DNA of 64,000 nt from positions 66,230 to 130,229 of the forward strand of contig DBXM01000019.1 in assembly GCA_002309655.1 (NCBI GenBank). The letters are read 5' to 3'. Below the pieces are notes generated by a model. The model did not search any database, was not told the DNA's origin, and saw only the letters and a program-made list of their open reading frames with translations. The translations under genes were made by a program, and so were the position numbers. Numbering within the stretch: the stretch's first letter is position 1; the number at the start of each line of letters is the position of its first letter. The DNA is from Mageeibacillus sp. UBA1212 (lineage in GTDB: Bacteria; Bacillota; Clostridia; UBA1212). Positions 15,849 to 24,289 of the stretch are shown piece after piece.

Positions 15849-18371
15849 TTATTTCCTGTTTTTCCGGTCTTTTTTGCTCGCGACAACGACCTTGCCCTCG
15901 AGCGTCTCGGCCTCTTTGTACTTTCTGATGAAGAGCATGTAGATGAACAGGCCGAGGACCAGGAGCGCCGCGATCAGTCCGATCACGTTGACGTTGCCGG
16001 TGAAAATGTTGCCGATCTGGTAGATCATCAGCGATATCGCGTACGCGAAGCCGCACTGGTAGAGAATCGCGAACCACGTCCACTTTCCGTTGTTCATCTC
16101 ACGCTTGATGGCGCCGATAGCCGCGAAGCAGGGCGCGCAGAGGAGGTTGAACACCAGGAAGGAGAAGCCTGCGAGAGGCGCGAAGGCCTGTCTGAGTGCC
16201 GCGTAAACGGTGGAGCCAGCGGTTCTGTAGATGATGCCCATTGTACCGACGATGTTCTCTTTCGCGATAAGTCCGGTGATCGACGCGACCGTCGCCTGCC
16301 ACGTGCCGAATCCGATCGGAGCGAAGATCCACGCGACCGCCCTGCCCGCGTATGCAAGCAGCGAGTTCTCGATCTCTTCCTCGGCGAGCATCCTGAACGT
16401 GCCGTCTACAACTCCGAAGTATGTCAGGAACCATACGAGTATCGTGGAGAGAAGGATGACCGTGCCGGCCTTTTTAATGAAGGACCAGCCGCGCTCCCAC
16501 ATTGAGCGGAGAACGCTGCCCACGGTCGGCCAGTGGTAAGCCGGGAGCTCCATAACGAACGGAGCGGGCTTGCCTGCGAAGGGCTTCGTCTTTTTGAGCA
16601 TTATACCGGAGATGATGATCGCCGCCATTCCGATGAAGTACGCAGAGACCGCCACGAGCCAGCTGTTGCCGAAAATCGCGCCCGCGATCATGCTGATGAA
16701 AGGAATTTTCGCGCTGCAGGGAATGAACGTCGTTGTCATGATCGTCATTTTCCTGTCGCGCTCGTTCTCGATCGTTCGTGAGGCCATTATGCCCGGAACG
16801 CCGCAGCCCGTGCCGATGAGCATCGGGATGAACGATTTGCCCGAGAGACCGAACTTTCTGAAAATACGGTCGAGCACGAACGCGATCCTCGCCATGTATC
16901 CGCAGCCCTCAAGGAACGCGAGGAGCAGGAACAGAACGAGCATCTGGGGAACGAAGCCGAGCACCGCGCCGAAACCGGCGATGATACCGTCGAGGATCAG
17001 GCCTTTGAGCCAGTCGGCGCATCCGATCTTGTCGAGGAGGCTTTCAACAAGTACCGGAATGCCGGGAACCCAGACTCCGTGGTCGGCCGGATCAGGCGCG
17101 TCGAAGCCCTTTTCTTCAAAATACTTTACCGCGTCGACGAACGTTATTCCCACTGTCGCGTCTTCGTCCGCGTCCGCCGGTATCTCATCGTAGTAAACGG
17201 TCTTCGTGTCGGTTGCGAGCGTTTCCTCGTCTTCAATTTCGATTTCAGCCGATTTTTCAGCCGTGGTGAAGCCCTTTATTTCCGCCAGTGCCGCGGCGGC
17301 GTCAAAATCCTCCGCCTCGGGGTCTACGTCGCAGAACGCCTGCAACGCCGCCAGCGCGTCACCGTACTCTTCGGAAACCGCCTCGTACGACTTGCTGCCT
17401 ATTCCGAAAAGATGCCAGCCGTCGCCGAAAACGCCGTCGTTCATCCAGTCGGTTGCCGCAAGACCGACGCCGACCATCGAGATCCAGTACACCAGCGCCA
17501 TCACGACCGCGAAAATCGGAAGGCCGAGCCAGCGGTTCGTGACCACCTTGTCGATCTTGTCCGATACGCTGAGGTTGCTCTTGTCCTTAATTTTAAGGCA
17601 GCCCTGAATCGCCTCGGTGATGTAGATGTAGCGTTCGTTCGTGATGATGCTCTCCGCGTCGTCGTCGAGCTCTTTTTCGGCCGCCTTGATGTCGGCTTCG
17701 ATGTGTTCGAGCTTTTCCGGCGTAATGCCCAGCTGTTCGATGACTTTGGAGTCGCGCTCGAAAATCTTGATTGCGTACCAGCGCTGCTGCTCCTCGGGAA
17801 GGTCGTGAACGATTGCCTCCTCGATGTGCGCTATCGCGTGCTCAACGGGACCCGAGAAGTTGTGCTTCGGCACGGTCTTGCCGTTTTTCGCGGCCTCGAT
17901 CGCCGCCTCTGCCGCCTCCGAGACGCCCGTTCCCTTAAGTGCAGAAATCTCGACCACCTTGCAGCCGAGCTGCCTTGAGAGCTCCTCCGAGTTCAGCTTG
18001 TCGCCCTTCTTTTTGACGACGTCCATCATGTTGACCGCCGCCACTACGGGAATGCCGAGCTCGGTGAGCTGCGTAGTGAGGTAGAGGTTTCTCTCGAGGT
18101 TCGTTCCGTCGATGACGTTCAGAATCGCGTCCGGGCGCTCGCCAATCAGGTAGTTTCTCGCGACGACCTCTTCAAGGGTGTACGGCGAGAGCGAGTAGAT
18201 GCCCGGCAGGTCCGTGATCGTGACGTCGTCGTGCTTTTTCAGTTTTCCTTCTTTCTTCTCGACAGTGACGCCGGGCCAGTTGCCGACGTACTGGTTTGCA
18301 CCCGTCAGCGCGTTGAATAGCGTCGTTTTACCGCTGTTCGGGTTGCCCGCGAGGGCTATACGTAAATTCAT
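15849..18371 (-). CDS. feoB: Ferrous iron transporter FeoB
   Basis: 840 residues. An N-terminal G domain has G1 GNPNSGKTT (9-17), G3 DLPGIYSL and G4 NMMD. A helical spacer follows, then a polytopic membrane domain with the conserved GxGCGVPG and CAPCFAAIGA segments that form the iron path. It imports Fe2+ across the cytoplasmic membrane. It is longer than many Clostridia homologues because an acidic stretch of about 110 residues is inserted between the first and second membrane segments, on the outer side by topology. It is co-directional with two feoA genes, but an intrinsic terminator and a copy of the iron-box palindrome lie between them and feoB, so feoB expression is probably set separately. 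Confidence 0.95.
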   Translation of the reverse strand: MNLRIALAGNPNSGKTTLFNALTGANQYVGNWPGVTVEKKEGKLKKHDDVTITDLPGIYSLSPYTLEEVVARNYLIGERPDAILNVIDGTNLERNLYLTTQLTELGIPVVAAVNMMDVVKKKGDKLNSEELSRQLGCKVVEISALKGTGVSEAAEAAIEAAKNGKTVPKHNFSGPVEHAIAHIEEAIVHDLPEEQQRWYAIKIFERDSKVIEQLGITPEKLEHIEADIKAAEKELDDDAESIITNERYIYITEAIQGCLKIKDKSNLSVSDKIDKVVTNRWLGLPIFAVVMALVYWISMVGVGLAATDWMNDGVFGDGWHLFGIGSKSYEAVSEEYGDALAALQAFCDVDPEAEDFDAAAALAEIKGFTTAEKSAEIEIEDEETLATDTKTVYYDEIPADADEDATVGITFVDAVKYFEEKGFDAPDPADHGVWVPGIPVLVESLLDKIGCADWLKGLILDGIIAGFGAVLGFVPQMLVLFLLLAFLEGCGYMARIAFVLDRIFRKFGLSGKSFIPMLIGTGCGVPGIMASRTIENERDRKMTIMTTTFIPCSAKIPFISMIAGAIFGNSWLVAVSAYFIGMAAIIISGIMLKKTKPFAGKPAPFVMELPAYHWPTVGSVLRSMWERGWSFIKKAGTVILLSTILVWFLTYFGVVDGTFRMLAEEEIENSLLAYAGRAVAWIFAPIGFGTWQATVASITGLIAKENIVGTMGIIYRTAGSTVYAALRQAFAPLAGFSFLVFNLLCAPCFAAIGAIKREMNNGKWTWFAILYQCGFAYAISLMIYQIGNIFTGNVNVIGLIAALLVLGLFIYMLFIRKYKEAETLEGKVVVASKKDRKNRK

Positions 18372-18420
18372 AACAGTACTTCCTTTCTGAATTCTTTTTT
18401 ACTTATTCTTAGCGGGAATG

Positions 18421-18436
18421 GTTAGCCGCCGCTAAC
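18421..18436. promoter_or_regulatory. DtxR-type operator copy upstream of feoB
   Basis: A 16-bp perfect palindrome GTTAGCCGCCGCTAAC, identical to the one inside the feoA promoter. It lies 50 bases before the feoB start and after a terminator. No good -10 element was found beside it. Confidence 0.65.
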
Positions 18437-18448
18437 CGCAAGGGTTTT

Positions 18449-18469
18449 AAAAAACGGAGCCGCGCTCCG
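18449..18469 (-). terminator. Intrinsic terminator between feoA and feoB
   Basis: Minus strand CGGAGC-GCG-GCTCCG followed by TTTTTT, 30 bases after the feoA stop. It would reduce read-through into feoB. Confidence 0.7.
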
Positions 18470-18498
18470 GGCCCCGGCGTATTTCCCGGAAATATCTT

Positions 18499-18735
18499 TT
18501 ACGACTCCGACACCGGTTCGATCTCGACCATCTCGGCGTCTGCCTTCCTGATGCTGAGCTCGTACCCGCGAACGTTCAGCTCGACCGGATCTCCGAGCGG
18601 CGCGACCTTCCTCACATAAAGAACGGTTCCGCGCGTGATGCCCATGTCCATGATCCTGCGCCTGACCGCGCCCTCCCCGTGAACCTTCACAACCTTCACG
18701 GTGCTTCCTACTTTAACATTTCTCAGTGTTTCCAT
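18499..18735 (-). CDS. feoA: FeoA protein (copy next to feoB)
   Basis: 78 residues, the usual size. The start at 18735 follows AAGGAGG. The fold is the SH3-like FeoA domain: the pattern V-G-S-x-V-K-V near residue 9, R-R-I-M-D-M-G-I-T-R-G in the middle and a C-terminal E-L-S-I-R-K strand. FeoA partners the FeoB G domain. It is the second of two feoA genes in tandem, 19 bases after the first. Confidence 0.92.
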   Translation of the reverse strand: METLRNVKVGSTVKVVKVHGEGAVRRRIMDMGITRGTVLYVRKVAPLGDPVELNVRGYELSIRKADAEMVEIEPVSES

Positions 18736-18754
18736 AATGTGCGTTTCCTCCTTT

Positions 18755-18967
18755 TCAGACCATAATGGTTCTCGCGAGCTCGCTGCTGAGCGCAAGTCTC
18801 GACTCCTTGACTTTAACAATAACGTTGCCGCTGCGGACGGCCACAAGCGTGACAGGGCTGCCGACGACGAGTCCGAGGTTCTCGAGGTGCCTTTTGACGT
18901 CACCGCCTCCCCCGATTTTCTTGATTATCAGCTCTTCGTCCTGAACGGCTAAATTGAGCGGGAGCAT
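18755..18967 (-). CDS. FeoA-domain protein, first copy in operon
   Basis: 70 residues. The sequence shows the FeoA pattern K-R-x-L-E-N-L-G-L-V-V-G-S-P-V-T-L in the middle and an S-R-L-A-L-S strand at the end. It begins MLPLNLAV, so the start of the SH3-like domain differs from copy two and the two are not simple duplicates. It is the first gene behind the regulated promoter. Ribosome site GAAAGGAAG. Confidence 0.88.
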   Translation of the reverse strand: MLPLNLAVQDEELIIKKIGGGGDVKRHLENLGLVVGSPVTLVAVRSGNVIVKVKESRLALSSELARTIMV

Positions 18968-18994
18968 ACCGTCACTTCCTTTCTGTTTCGTGCA

Positions 18995-19010
18995 GTTAGT
19001 CTCAGCTAAC
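18995..19010. promoter_or_regulatory. Second operator half of the feo promoter
   Basis: GTTAGT-CTCA-GCTAAC, a near-copy of the palindrome, lies just downstream of the -10 where transcription should begin. Confidence 0.6.
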
Positions 19011-19021
19011 CGCCTTCGTTA

Positions 19022-19050
19022 ATTATAGTTAGCCGCCGCTAACTTGTCAA
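19022..19050 (-). promoter_or_regulatory. feo promoter with iron-box palindrome filling the spacer
   Basis: Minus strand TTGACA (19050-19045), 17 bp, TATAAT (19027-19022), both perfect. The perfect palindrome GTTAGCGGCGGCTAAC occupies 16 of the 17 spacer bases, so a bound repressor would cover the space between -35 and -10. Confidence 0.8.
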
Positions 19051-19152
19051 GCGTTTTTTTGACGTTTTTTGAGTAAACTGCCGGAAAACTGCTGGAAAAC
19101 GTCGGGAAAACTGCGGGAAAACCACGGGAAAATCAAAAAAAGGCGTTCGCAC

Positions 19153-19181
19153 TTGAACGCTTTCCGGGAAAGTTGTATAAT
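19153..19181 (+). promoter_or_regulatory. Promoter of the DtxR-family regulator gene
   Basis: TTGAAC, 17 bp, TATAAT, 36 bases before the start codon. No iron-box palindrome overlaps it. Confidence 0.7.
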
Positions 19182-19217
19182 TCAGGCGGATCTTAAAGTA
19201 GTTGAGGAGACCTTATC

Positions 19218-19601
19218 ATGCACGAATCAGGCGAAATGTACTTGGAAACAATTCTAATTCTCAAAAACAGGCACGAGGCCGTGAGGTCGGTCGACGTGGC
19301 TGCGGAGATGAACGTCTCGAAAGCCTCGGTCAGCCGCGCCCTCGGAAAGCTGCGCCAGGAGAACTGCATAACCTTTGACGAAGACGGCCACATCGATTTT
19401 ACCGACAAGGGCCGCTCCATCGCCGAGGAGATCTACGAGCGCCATCTTGTGCTCTCCTCCCTTCTGATGACTCTCGGCGTGGACGAGGCGACAGCCACCG
19501 CGGACGCCTGCAAGATCGAACACGACCTGAGCCAGGAGAGCTTCGAGGCCATCAAGGCTTCCCTGAAGCGCCACGGCGAATACATCAAGAACAAAGATTG
19601 A
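19218..19601 (+). CDS. DtxR/MntR-family metal-dependent repressor
   Basis: 127 residues: an N-terminal winged helix (recognition helix S-K-A-S-V-S-R-A-L-G-K-L at about 35-46) and a dimer/metal domain with H-L-V-L near 75 and D-A-C-K-I-E-H (about 95-101). The Cys-x-x-Glu-His form is that of iron-responsive DtxR-type proteins; there is no SH3 domain, so the size is MntR-like. It is divergent from the feo operon and separated from it by the operator palindromes, which strongly suggests it is the iron-dependent repressor of feo. Ribosome site is GAGGAGA. Confidence 0.9.
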   Translation: MHESGEMYLETILILKNRHEAVRSVDVAAEMNVSKASVSRALGKLRQENCITFDEDGHIDFTDKGRSIAEEIYERHLVLSSLLMTLGVDEATATADACKIEHDLSQESFEAIKASLKRHGEYIKNKD

Positions 19602-19636
19602 CGCTTCATCATTTCTTAAATAACCCGGAAAGCAAC

Positions 19637-19678
19637 GTCCGGCGCGCAACGAAATCCTTAGCGCGCCGGACTTTTTTA
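19637..19678 (+). terminator. Terminator of the regulator gene
   Basis: GTCCGGCGCGC pairs perfectly with GCGCGCCGGAC, then TTTTTTATT. Confidence 0.85.
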
Positions 19679-19688
19679 TTACCAAAAC

Positions 19689-19712
19689 GGGGCGCCCGAA
19701 CGCGGGCGCCCC
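19689..19712 (-). terminator. Terminator of the leucine-rich-repeat gene
   Basis: Inverted repeat GGGGCGCCCG/CGGGCGCCCC with a 4-base loop; followed by GTTTTGG on the minus strand. Confidence 0.6.
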
Positions 19713-19773
19713 TTCTTCAACCGCCTCAAGGACGGTCCTTAATATTATAGTAACCAATTAATGGGCCAGCTTG

Positions 19774-22362
19774 TTAATGAGCCAGCTTGTCGCAGCCTGT
19801 GAACGCATCGTCCGCGGCAGTGTAGGAGCCGAGCTCGAGGGTCTCCAGCGAGGTGCAGTAGTTAAACGCTCTCTCACCCACCGTGGTAACGCCCTTCGCG
19901 GTGATCTTCTCAAGCGTCGTGCAGGCGCTCATCGCGTAAGGTCCGAGTTCGGTAATGCTCTCCGGAAGCACAAGTTCCTTGAGTCTGTACGTACCCGTGA
20001 AGGCTCCGCCGAGGATCTTCCTGACGCCGTCCGCAGCGGTAATCTCGGTCTTGTCCTCAAACGCGTGGTACTTCACCATGACTCCGTCGCCGACCGTCAG
20101 GAACTTTTCGGTCGCGTTGTCGAACCAGAGCGTGTTGGTGAACGCGTACGCGCCGACGTCCGAAATCGCGGAGGGAACCGCGAGGTCTTCGAGCGACAGG
20201 CAGTTGTAGAACGCCATCATGCCGATTTTCTCGACCGTCTCGGGAATCTCGATCGAAGCGAGGTCCGCGCAGCCGTAGAACGCGTAGTCGCCGATTTCAC
20301 GAACGGAATCCGCGATCACGATGTCTTTCAGGTTCCTGCAGCCGTAGAACGCGCTGTTCCCGATGACCTCGACGCCGTCCTCGATAATGACTTCGGTGAG
20401 GTTTTCGGCGTAGTAGAACGCGTAGTCGGCAATGGTTTTCACGGTTCCGGGAATGACGACCGCGTAAGGAAGCTCGCTGTGGTAGAACTGCTTTTCGTCG
20501 ACCTTGTCGATTCCGTCAAGCGTCACGGAGACGGATTTCACGCCCTTGAGCGGGTCCGTAACTTCCGCGGCTTCTGTGGTTTCGGCAGTTTCCGCATCTT
20601 CACCGTTTTCGCCTGCCTCTGCAGGTTCGGCCTCCTCTGCCGCCTTGACCGGGAACGCGCCGTCGACCGCCTTAATGAGCACGCCGTCGCCTATAATCAG
20701 GAAGTCGCCCTCCTCGCCGCCGTTCCAGCTCTCGAACCACTCGGTATCCTCGAACGCGTTGAGGCCCACTCTGGCGAGCTTGCCGCCAACCTCGAACGAC
20801 TTGATGCCCTTGCATCCGCCGAACGCCTCGCGTCCGATCGACTCGACGTTCGCGCCGAGTTTGACGGAGTCGAGTTTTTCGCAGTATCTGAACGCCTCGC
20901 TGCCCACGGTAACGAGCGTCGCGGGAAGCTTCACGCCTGTGAGTTTGGCGGGTTCCTTGCCGTCGTCTGCCGGCTTTTCGGTAGCTTCCGCCTCTTCCGC
21001 GGGTGCTTCGGTGTTCTCTACCGGTTCCGCGGTGGCGTCGCCGCCCTCTTCGGGAGCCGCGGAGTCAGCGCCCTCTTCGGGAGCCGCGGTGTCAGCGTTC
21101 TCTTCGGGAGCCGCGCTCTCATCGGGAGCGGGCGTCGCGGCAGGCGCGGGAGTCGCGGCGGAAGTCTTGGACTCTTCGCCTATAAATTCGAGCGAGGTGC
21201 AGCCCTTGAAGGCGCGGTCGCCGATTTCTGTGGTCTTGCCCGCGAGAACAACGGTCTTAAGCGCCGCGCAGTCCTCGAAAGCGCCTTCCGGAATGACCGG
21301 AACGGTGTTGGCTATCTTGACGCTCTCGAGCTTCGTGAAGCCCTTGAACGCGTCCTTTTCAATTCTTATTACGGTGGAGGGAATTTCAAGCGTCTCCGCG
21401 ACGTCCTTGAGCTCGTCAAACGCCTCGGATCCGATAACCTTTACGCGGGTGTCGAATTTCACGGACGAGGGATCGTATTCCGTGTTTTCGGGAAGCACGC
21501 CGGAGAAGTGAACCAGCACGCCCTTTCCTATAATAACGTACGCCTCGGAGGCCTTTGCGGGCGTCTTGGCGGCCTCTTTTTTGCTGTCGAGCCAGTAGGT
21601 GCCGTCAAACGCGTGGGAGCCGAGCGCGGTCACGACAGACGAGAATTCGCCGCCGGAAGAGGATTCGGTTCCGAGCGCCGCGCAGTTGTAGAAAGCGTAT
21701 TCGCCGATCGTCGCGCAAGCGGGAGCGTCGACTTTGGTGAGCGCCTCGCAGCCGTAGAAAGCGTAGCTGCCGATCGATTTCGCGGCGACAAGAACGACTT
21801 CCTTGAGCGCCTTGCAGCCCTTGCAGATTGCGTCGTTGACTGTTACCATCGAGTTCGAGAAGGTGATCTTTTCGAGAGCCGTGCAGTCCTCGAAGCATCC
21901 CCTGCCTACGTTGGTCGCGTTGGTCTTCATTTCCGCGGTCTGAAGCGCGGTGCAGCCCCTGAACGCGTACTCGCCGACAACTTTCACGAGCTTCGGGATC
22001 GCCACCGTCTCAAGCGAGGTGCAGCCCTCGAAGGCGCATCTGTCGATCTGAGTGAGCGAGTCGACAAGCTTTACGCTCTTGATCTCCTTGCAGTCCTTGA
22101 ACGCGTTCGCGCCGATGACCATGGTGCCGTCCGGAATTTCAACAGCCTCTTCGCCGCCGATGTACGCGACAAGAACGACGCCCTCCATTACAAACTTAGT
22201 CGCGTCATATTCAAGCTCTATATCAGGCAATTTGCTTTCGGTAGGCTCTGAAATGATGACAGGCGTCGGGCTCGGTTCCGGTTCTTCAACCTTCTCCTCG
22301 CACGCCGTCAAAAAGCACAGCGCAATGCAAATCACAGTCAATATCGCCAAAAATCTCTTCAT
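19774..22362 (-). CDS. BspA-type leucine-rich-repeat lipoprotein
   Basis: 862 residues. The start at 22362 follows GGAGGG; an upstream in-frame ATG (22407) lacks one. The lipobox is FLTAC (Cys about 20). Almost the whole protein is LRR_5 repeats of about 23 residues with the pattern I-G-x-x-A-F-x-x-C-x-x-L-x-x-V. The repeats are split near the middle by a low-complexity Ala/Pro/Glu/Thr spacer (about 395-470). Family members bind host or matrix proteins and other bacteria. The C-terminus ends within a repeat. Confidence 0.88.
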   Translation of the reverse strand: MKRFLAILTVICIALCFLTACEEKVEEPEPSPTPVIISEPTESKLPDIELEYDATKFVMEGVVLVAYIGGEEAVEIPDGTMVIGANAFKDCKEIKSVKLVDSLTQIDRCAFEGCTSLETVAIPKLVKVVGEYAFRGCTALQTAEMKTNATNVGRGCFEDCTALEKITFSNSMVTVNDAICKGCKALKEVVLVAAKSIGSYAFYGCEALTKVDAPACATIGEYAFYNCAALGTESSSGGEFSSVVTALGSHAFDGTYWLDSKKEAAKTPAKASEAYVIIGKGVLVHFSGVLPENTEYDPSSVKFDTRVKVIGSEAFDELKDVAETLEIPSTVIRIEKDAFKGFTKLESVKIANTVPVIPEGAFEDCAALKTVVLAGKTTEIGDRAFKGCTSLEFIGEESKTSAATPAPAATPAPDESAAPEENADTAAPEEGADSAAPEEGGDATAEPVENTEAPAEEAEATEKPADDGKEPAKLTGVKLPATLVTVGSEAFRYCEKLDSVKLGANVESIGREAFGGCKGIKSFEVGGKLARVGLNAFEDTEWFESWNGGEEGDFLIIGDGVLIKAVDGAFPVKAAEEAEPAEAGENGEDAETAETTEAAEVTDPLKGVKSVSVTLDGIDKVDEKQFYHSELPYAVVIPGTVKTIADYAFYYAENLTEVIIEDGVEVIGNSAFYGCRNLKDIVIADSVREIGDYAFYGCADLASIEIPETVEKIGMMAFYNCLSLEDLAVPSAISDVGAYAFTNTLWFDNATEKFLTVGDGVMVKYHAFEDKTEITAADGVRKILGGAFTGTYRLKELVLPESITELGPYAMSACTTLEKITAKGVTTVGERAFNYCTSLETLELGSYTAADDAFTGCDKLAH

Positions 22363-22410
22363 AAGATAATCCCTCCGTGAGCTCTGAAAGAGTTTACCGT
22401 ACTTCATTTT

Positions 22411-22439
22411 ATTTTACATTCTTCCCCGGCTCAAGTCAA
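22411..22439 (-). promoter_or_regulatory. Promoter of the leucine-rich-repeat gene
   Basis: Minus strand TTGACT, 17 bp, TAAAAT. Confidence 0.55.
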
Positions 22440-22526
22440 GCGAAAAACTTCCCCGGGGCACGTTAATCCGTATTTTGGGGCATGCGCGCGCATTTTATAA
22501 GCGCCGTCCGCCGTTATCCGCGCGGT

Positions 22527-24191
22527 TTACTGCAGGTGGATCTTCTCGATGGCCGAGTCGATGAGCGGGATGACGTCCTTCTTGCGGGACATCAGGCGGT
22601 CGAATTTGATGCAGTTTTCGTCCGGCTTCATCAGTAGCTCGCGCCTCACGACGTCGGAAAGCCTTCCCGTGATCCACATCTCGGTCTTCCGCTTGGAGAG
22701 CTCGGTGATCATCAGTGCCAGCAGGTCGAAGCCGCTCGAACCCGCCGCCTCGCCGGCCATATACTCGAGGATGCCCGGCTTTTCGTCCTTGATGTAGTCC
22801 ATGTTGAGAATCGTGATCTGGCTGATTCCGCAGTGGTAGTCGTTGAACGAAACGCGCTTGAAGTCCTGGCTGTAGATCTCTTTGGCGGTCTTGCCCTTGA
22901 GTTCGGAGCCGGCCGTGAACATTCTGTCCGCGAACTCGTCGATGTTGATGCCGCAGATCTGCGCCAGCCTCTCCGCGGTGCGCCTGTCGAAATCGGTGCA
23001 CGTGGGCGACTCGAACTTGAGCGTGTCGGAAATGATTGCCGCGCAGAGGATTCCCGCTATCTGAGGCGAGGGGCGCCTGCCGAGGTCGGCATACATGTTC
23101 GCGATGATAGTCGCGGTGCTGCCGAGGGGCTCGTTCTTGAAGAGAATCGGCGCGGTTGTGGTGAGGTCGCCCAGCTTGTGGTGGTCGATGATCTCAAGAA
23201 CCTCGGCCTCTTCGATGCCCGGGCAGGTCTGCGATTTTTCATTGTGGTCGACGAGAATGACCCGCTTTTTGCGCTGCGAAATCAGGTGGAAGCGCGAAAT
23301 GAACCCGCAGACGTGGTCTTCACTGTCGAGAACCGGATAGCTTCTGAAACGGTTTTTGCCCATCTGGTCGCGAATGTTCTCGACGTAGTCGTCGATGTGG
23401 AAGCTTACGATGTGGTTTTTGTCGGTGTTGCGGCACATTATCGAGCCGACCGGAATGCTCTGGTTGATCAGCCTGACCGTGGTGTACGTGTCGAGCGCCG
23501 TCGTGACGATGACCGTTCCCGAATCCTTCGCCGCGCTCAGCACCTTCTCGTCCGGAGTGTGGCCGCAGGTTACGATAATGCACCCCGCACCCATTTTGAT
23601 CGCCGCCAGCAGAATGTCCTCGCGGTCGCCGGTGATGACGATGTCCCCCGGTTCGGCGTATTCCTCGAGCGTCTCGGGAAGCCCCGCCGCCACGATCACC
23701 TTCCCCTTCGCAGTGAAGTTCTCGGCGTCGCCCGCAACCAGGTCCGCGTTCACCGTCTCCATAATGTTGTCGAGCTTGGTGCCGTAGGCCGAGACCGCGT
23801 TGTAGTTGAACGCGTCCATATATTTTTCGGTGATGTCGGACATGGAGACGATGCCTATCAGCTTCTCGTTGTCATCGACCACCGGCAGCGTTTTGGTCTC
23901 GGAGCGCTCCATAATGTTCCACGCCTTTTTAATGGTCGTGTTCGGCGAGAGCTTCTCCGCGCGGTCGATTTTGAGGTCGCACACCTGCGTTTTGACCGTC
24001 TCGAGGATCGGCGGCACCGGCAGCTTGAAGTAGTCGAGAATGAACGCGGTCTCCTTGTTTATCTCGCCCAGTCTGCGCGCCTCCGCGTCGATACCGAGCT
24101 TGCGCTTGAGGTCCGCGTACGCGATGCTCGAACAGATCGAGTCGGTGTCGGGATGTCTGTGACCGAAAATGTAGATAATGTCGTTGCCCAT
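22527..24191 (-). CDS. CBS/DRTGG-domain manganese-dependent inorganic pyrophosphatase
   Basis: 554 residues, family II. The DHH motif HRHPDTDS (about 11-18) and DHHKLGD (about 320) supply metal ligands. Between them are a CBS domain (about 75-130), a DRTGG domain and a second CBS domain (about 250-300). A DHHA2 domain closes the protein with R-K-T-E-M-W near 520. In this subfamily adenine nucleotides bound to CBS control hydrolysis of PPi to phosphate. It appears to be the last gene of an operon with a UDP-sugar pyrophosphorylase and murB, so it may pull pyrophosphate-releasing reactions forward. Ribosome site GGAGG is 6 bases upstream. Confidence 0.92.
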   Translation of the reverse strand: MGNDIIYIFGHRHPDTDSICSSIAYADLKRKLGIDAEARRLGEINKETAFILDYFKLPVPPILETVKTQVCDLKIDRAEKLSPNTTIKKAWNIMERSETKTLPVVDDNEKLIGIVSMSDITEKYMDAFNYNAVSAYGTKLDNIMETVNADLVAGDAENFTAKGKVIVAAGLPETLEEYAEPGDIVITGDREDILLAAIKMGAGCIIVTCGHTPDEKVLSAAKDSGTVIVTTALDTYTTVRLINQSIPVGSIMCRNTDKNHIVSFHIDDYVENIRDQMGKNRFRSYPVLDSEDHVCGFISRFHLISQRKKRVILVDHNEKSQTCPGIEEAEVLEIIDHHKLGDLTTTAPILFKNEPLGSTATIIANMYADLGRRPSPQIAGILCAAIISDTLKFESPTCTDFDRRTAERLAQICGINIDEFADRMFTAGSELKGKTAKEIYSQDFKRVSFNDYHCGISQITILNMDYIKDEKPGILEYMAGEAAGSSGFDLLALMITELSKRKTEMWITGRLSDVVRRELLMKPDENCIKFDRLMSRKKDVIPLIDSAIEKIHLQ

Positions 24192-24289
24192 TTTTCCTCC
24201 GAAGTTGGTAAAGGTTTCCCTGTCTTACTAAAAAATGCGATTCACGCGCCGCGAAGACGCGATTTCCCGTGCGGTCGGTTCTCCGGCGG

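Noticed and set aside
19771..22251. Open frame of 826 codons opposite the leucine-rich-repeat gene
   Set aside because: A mirror of the repeats in the other strand; the repeats on the minus strand match a known family and have a lipobox.
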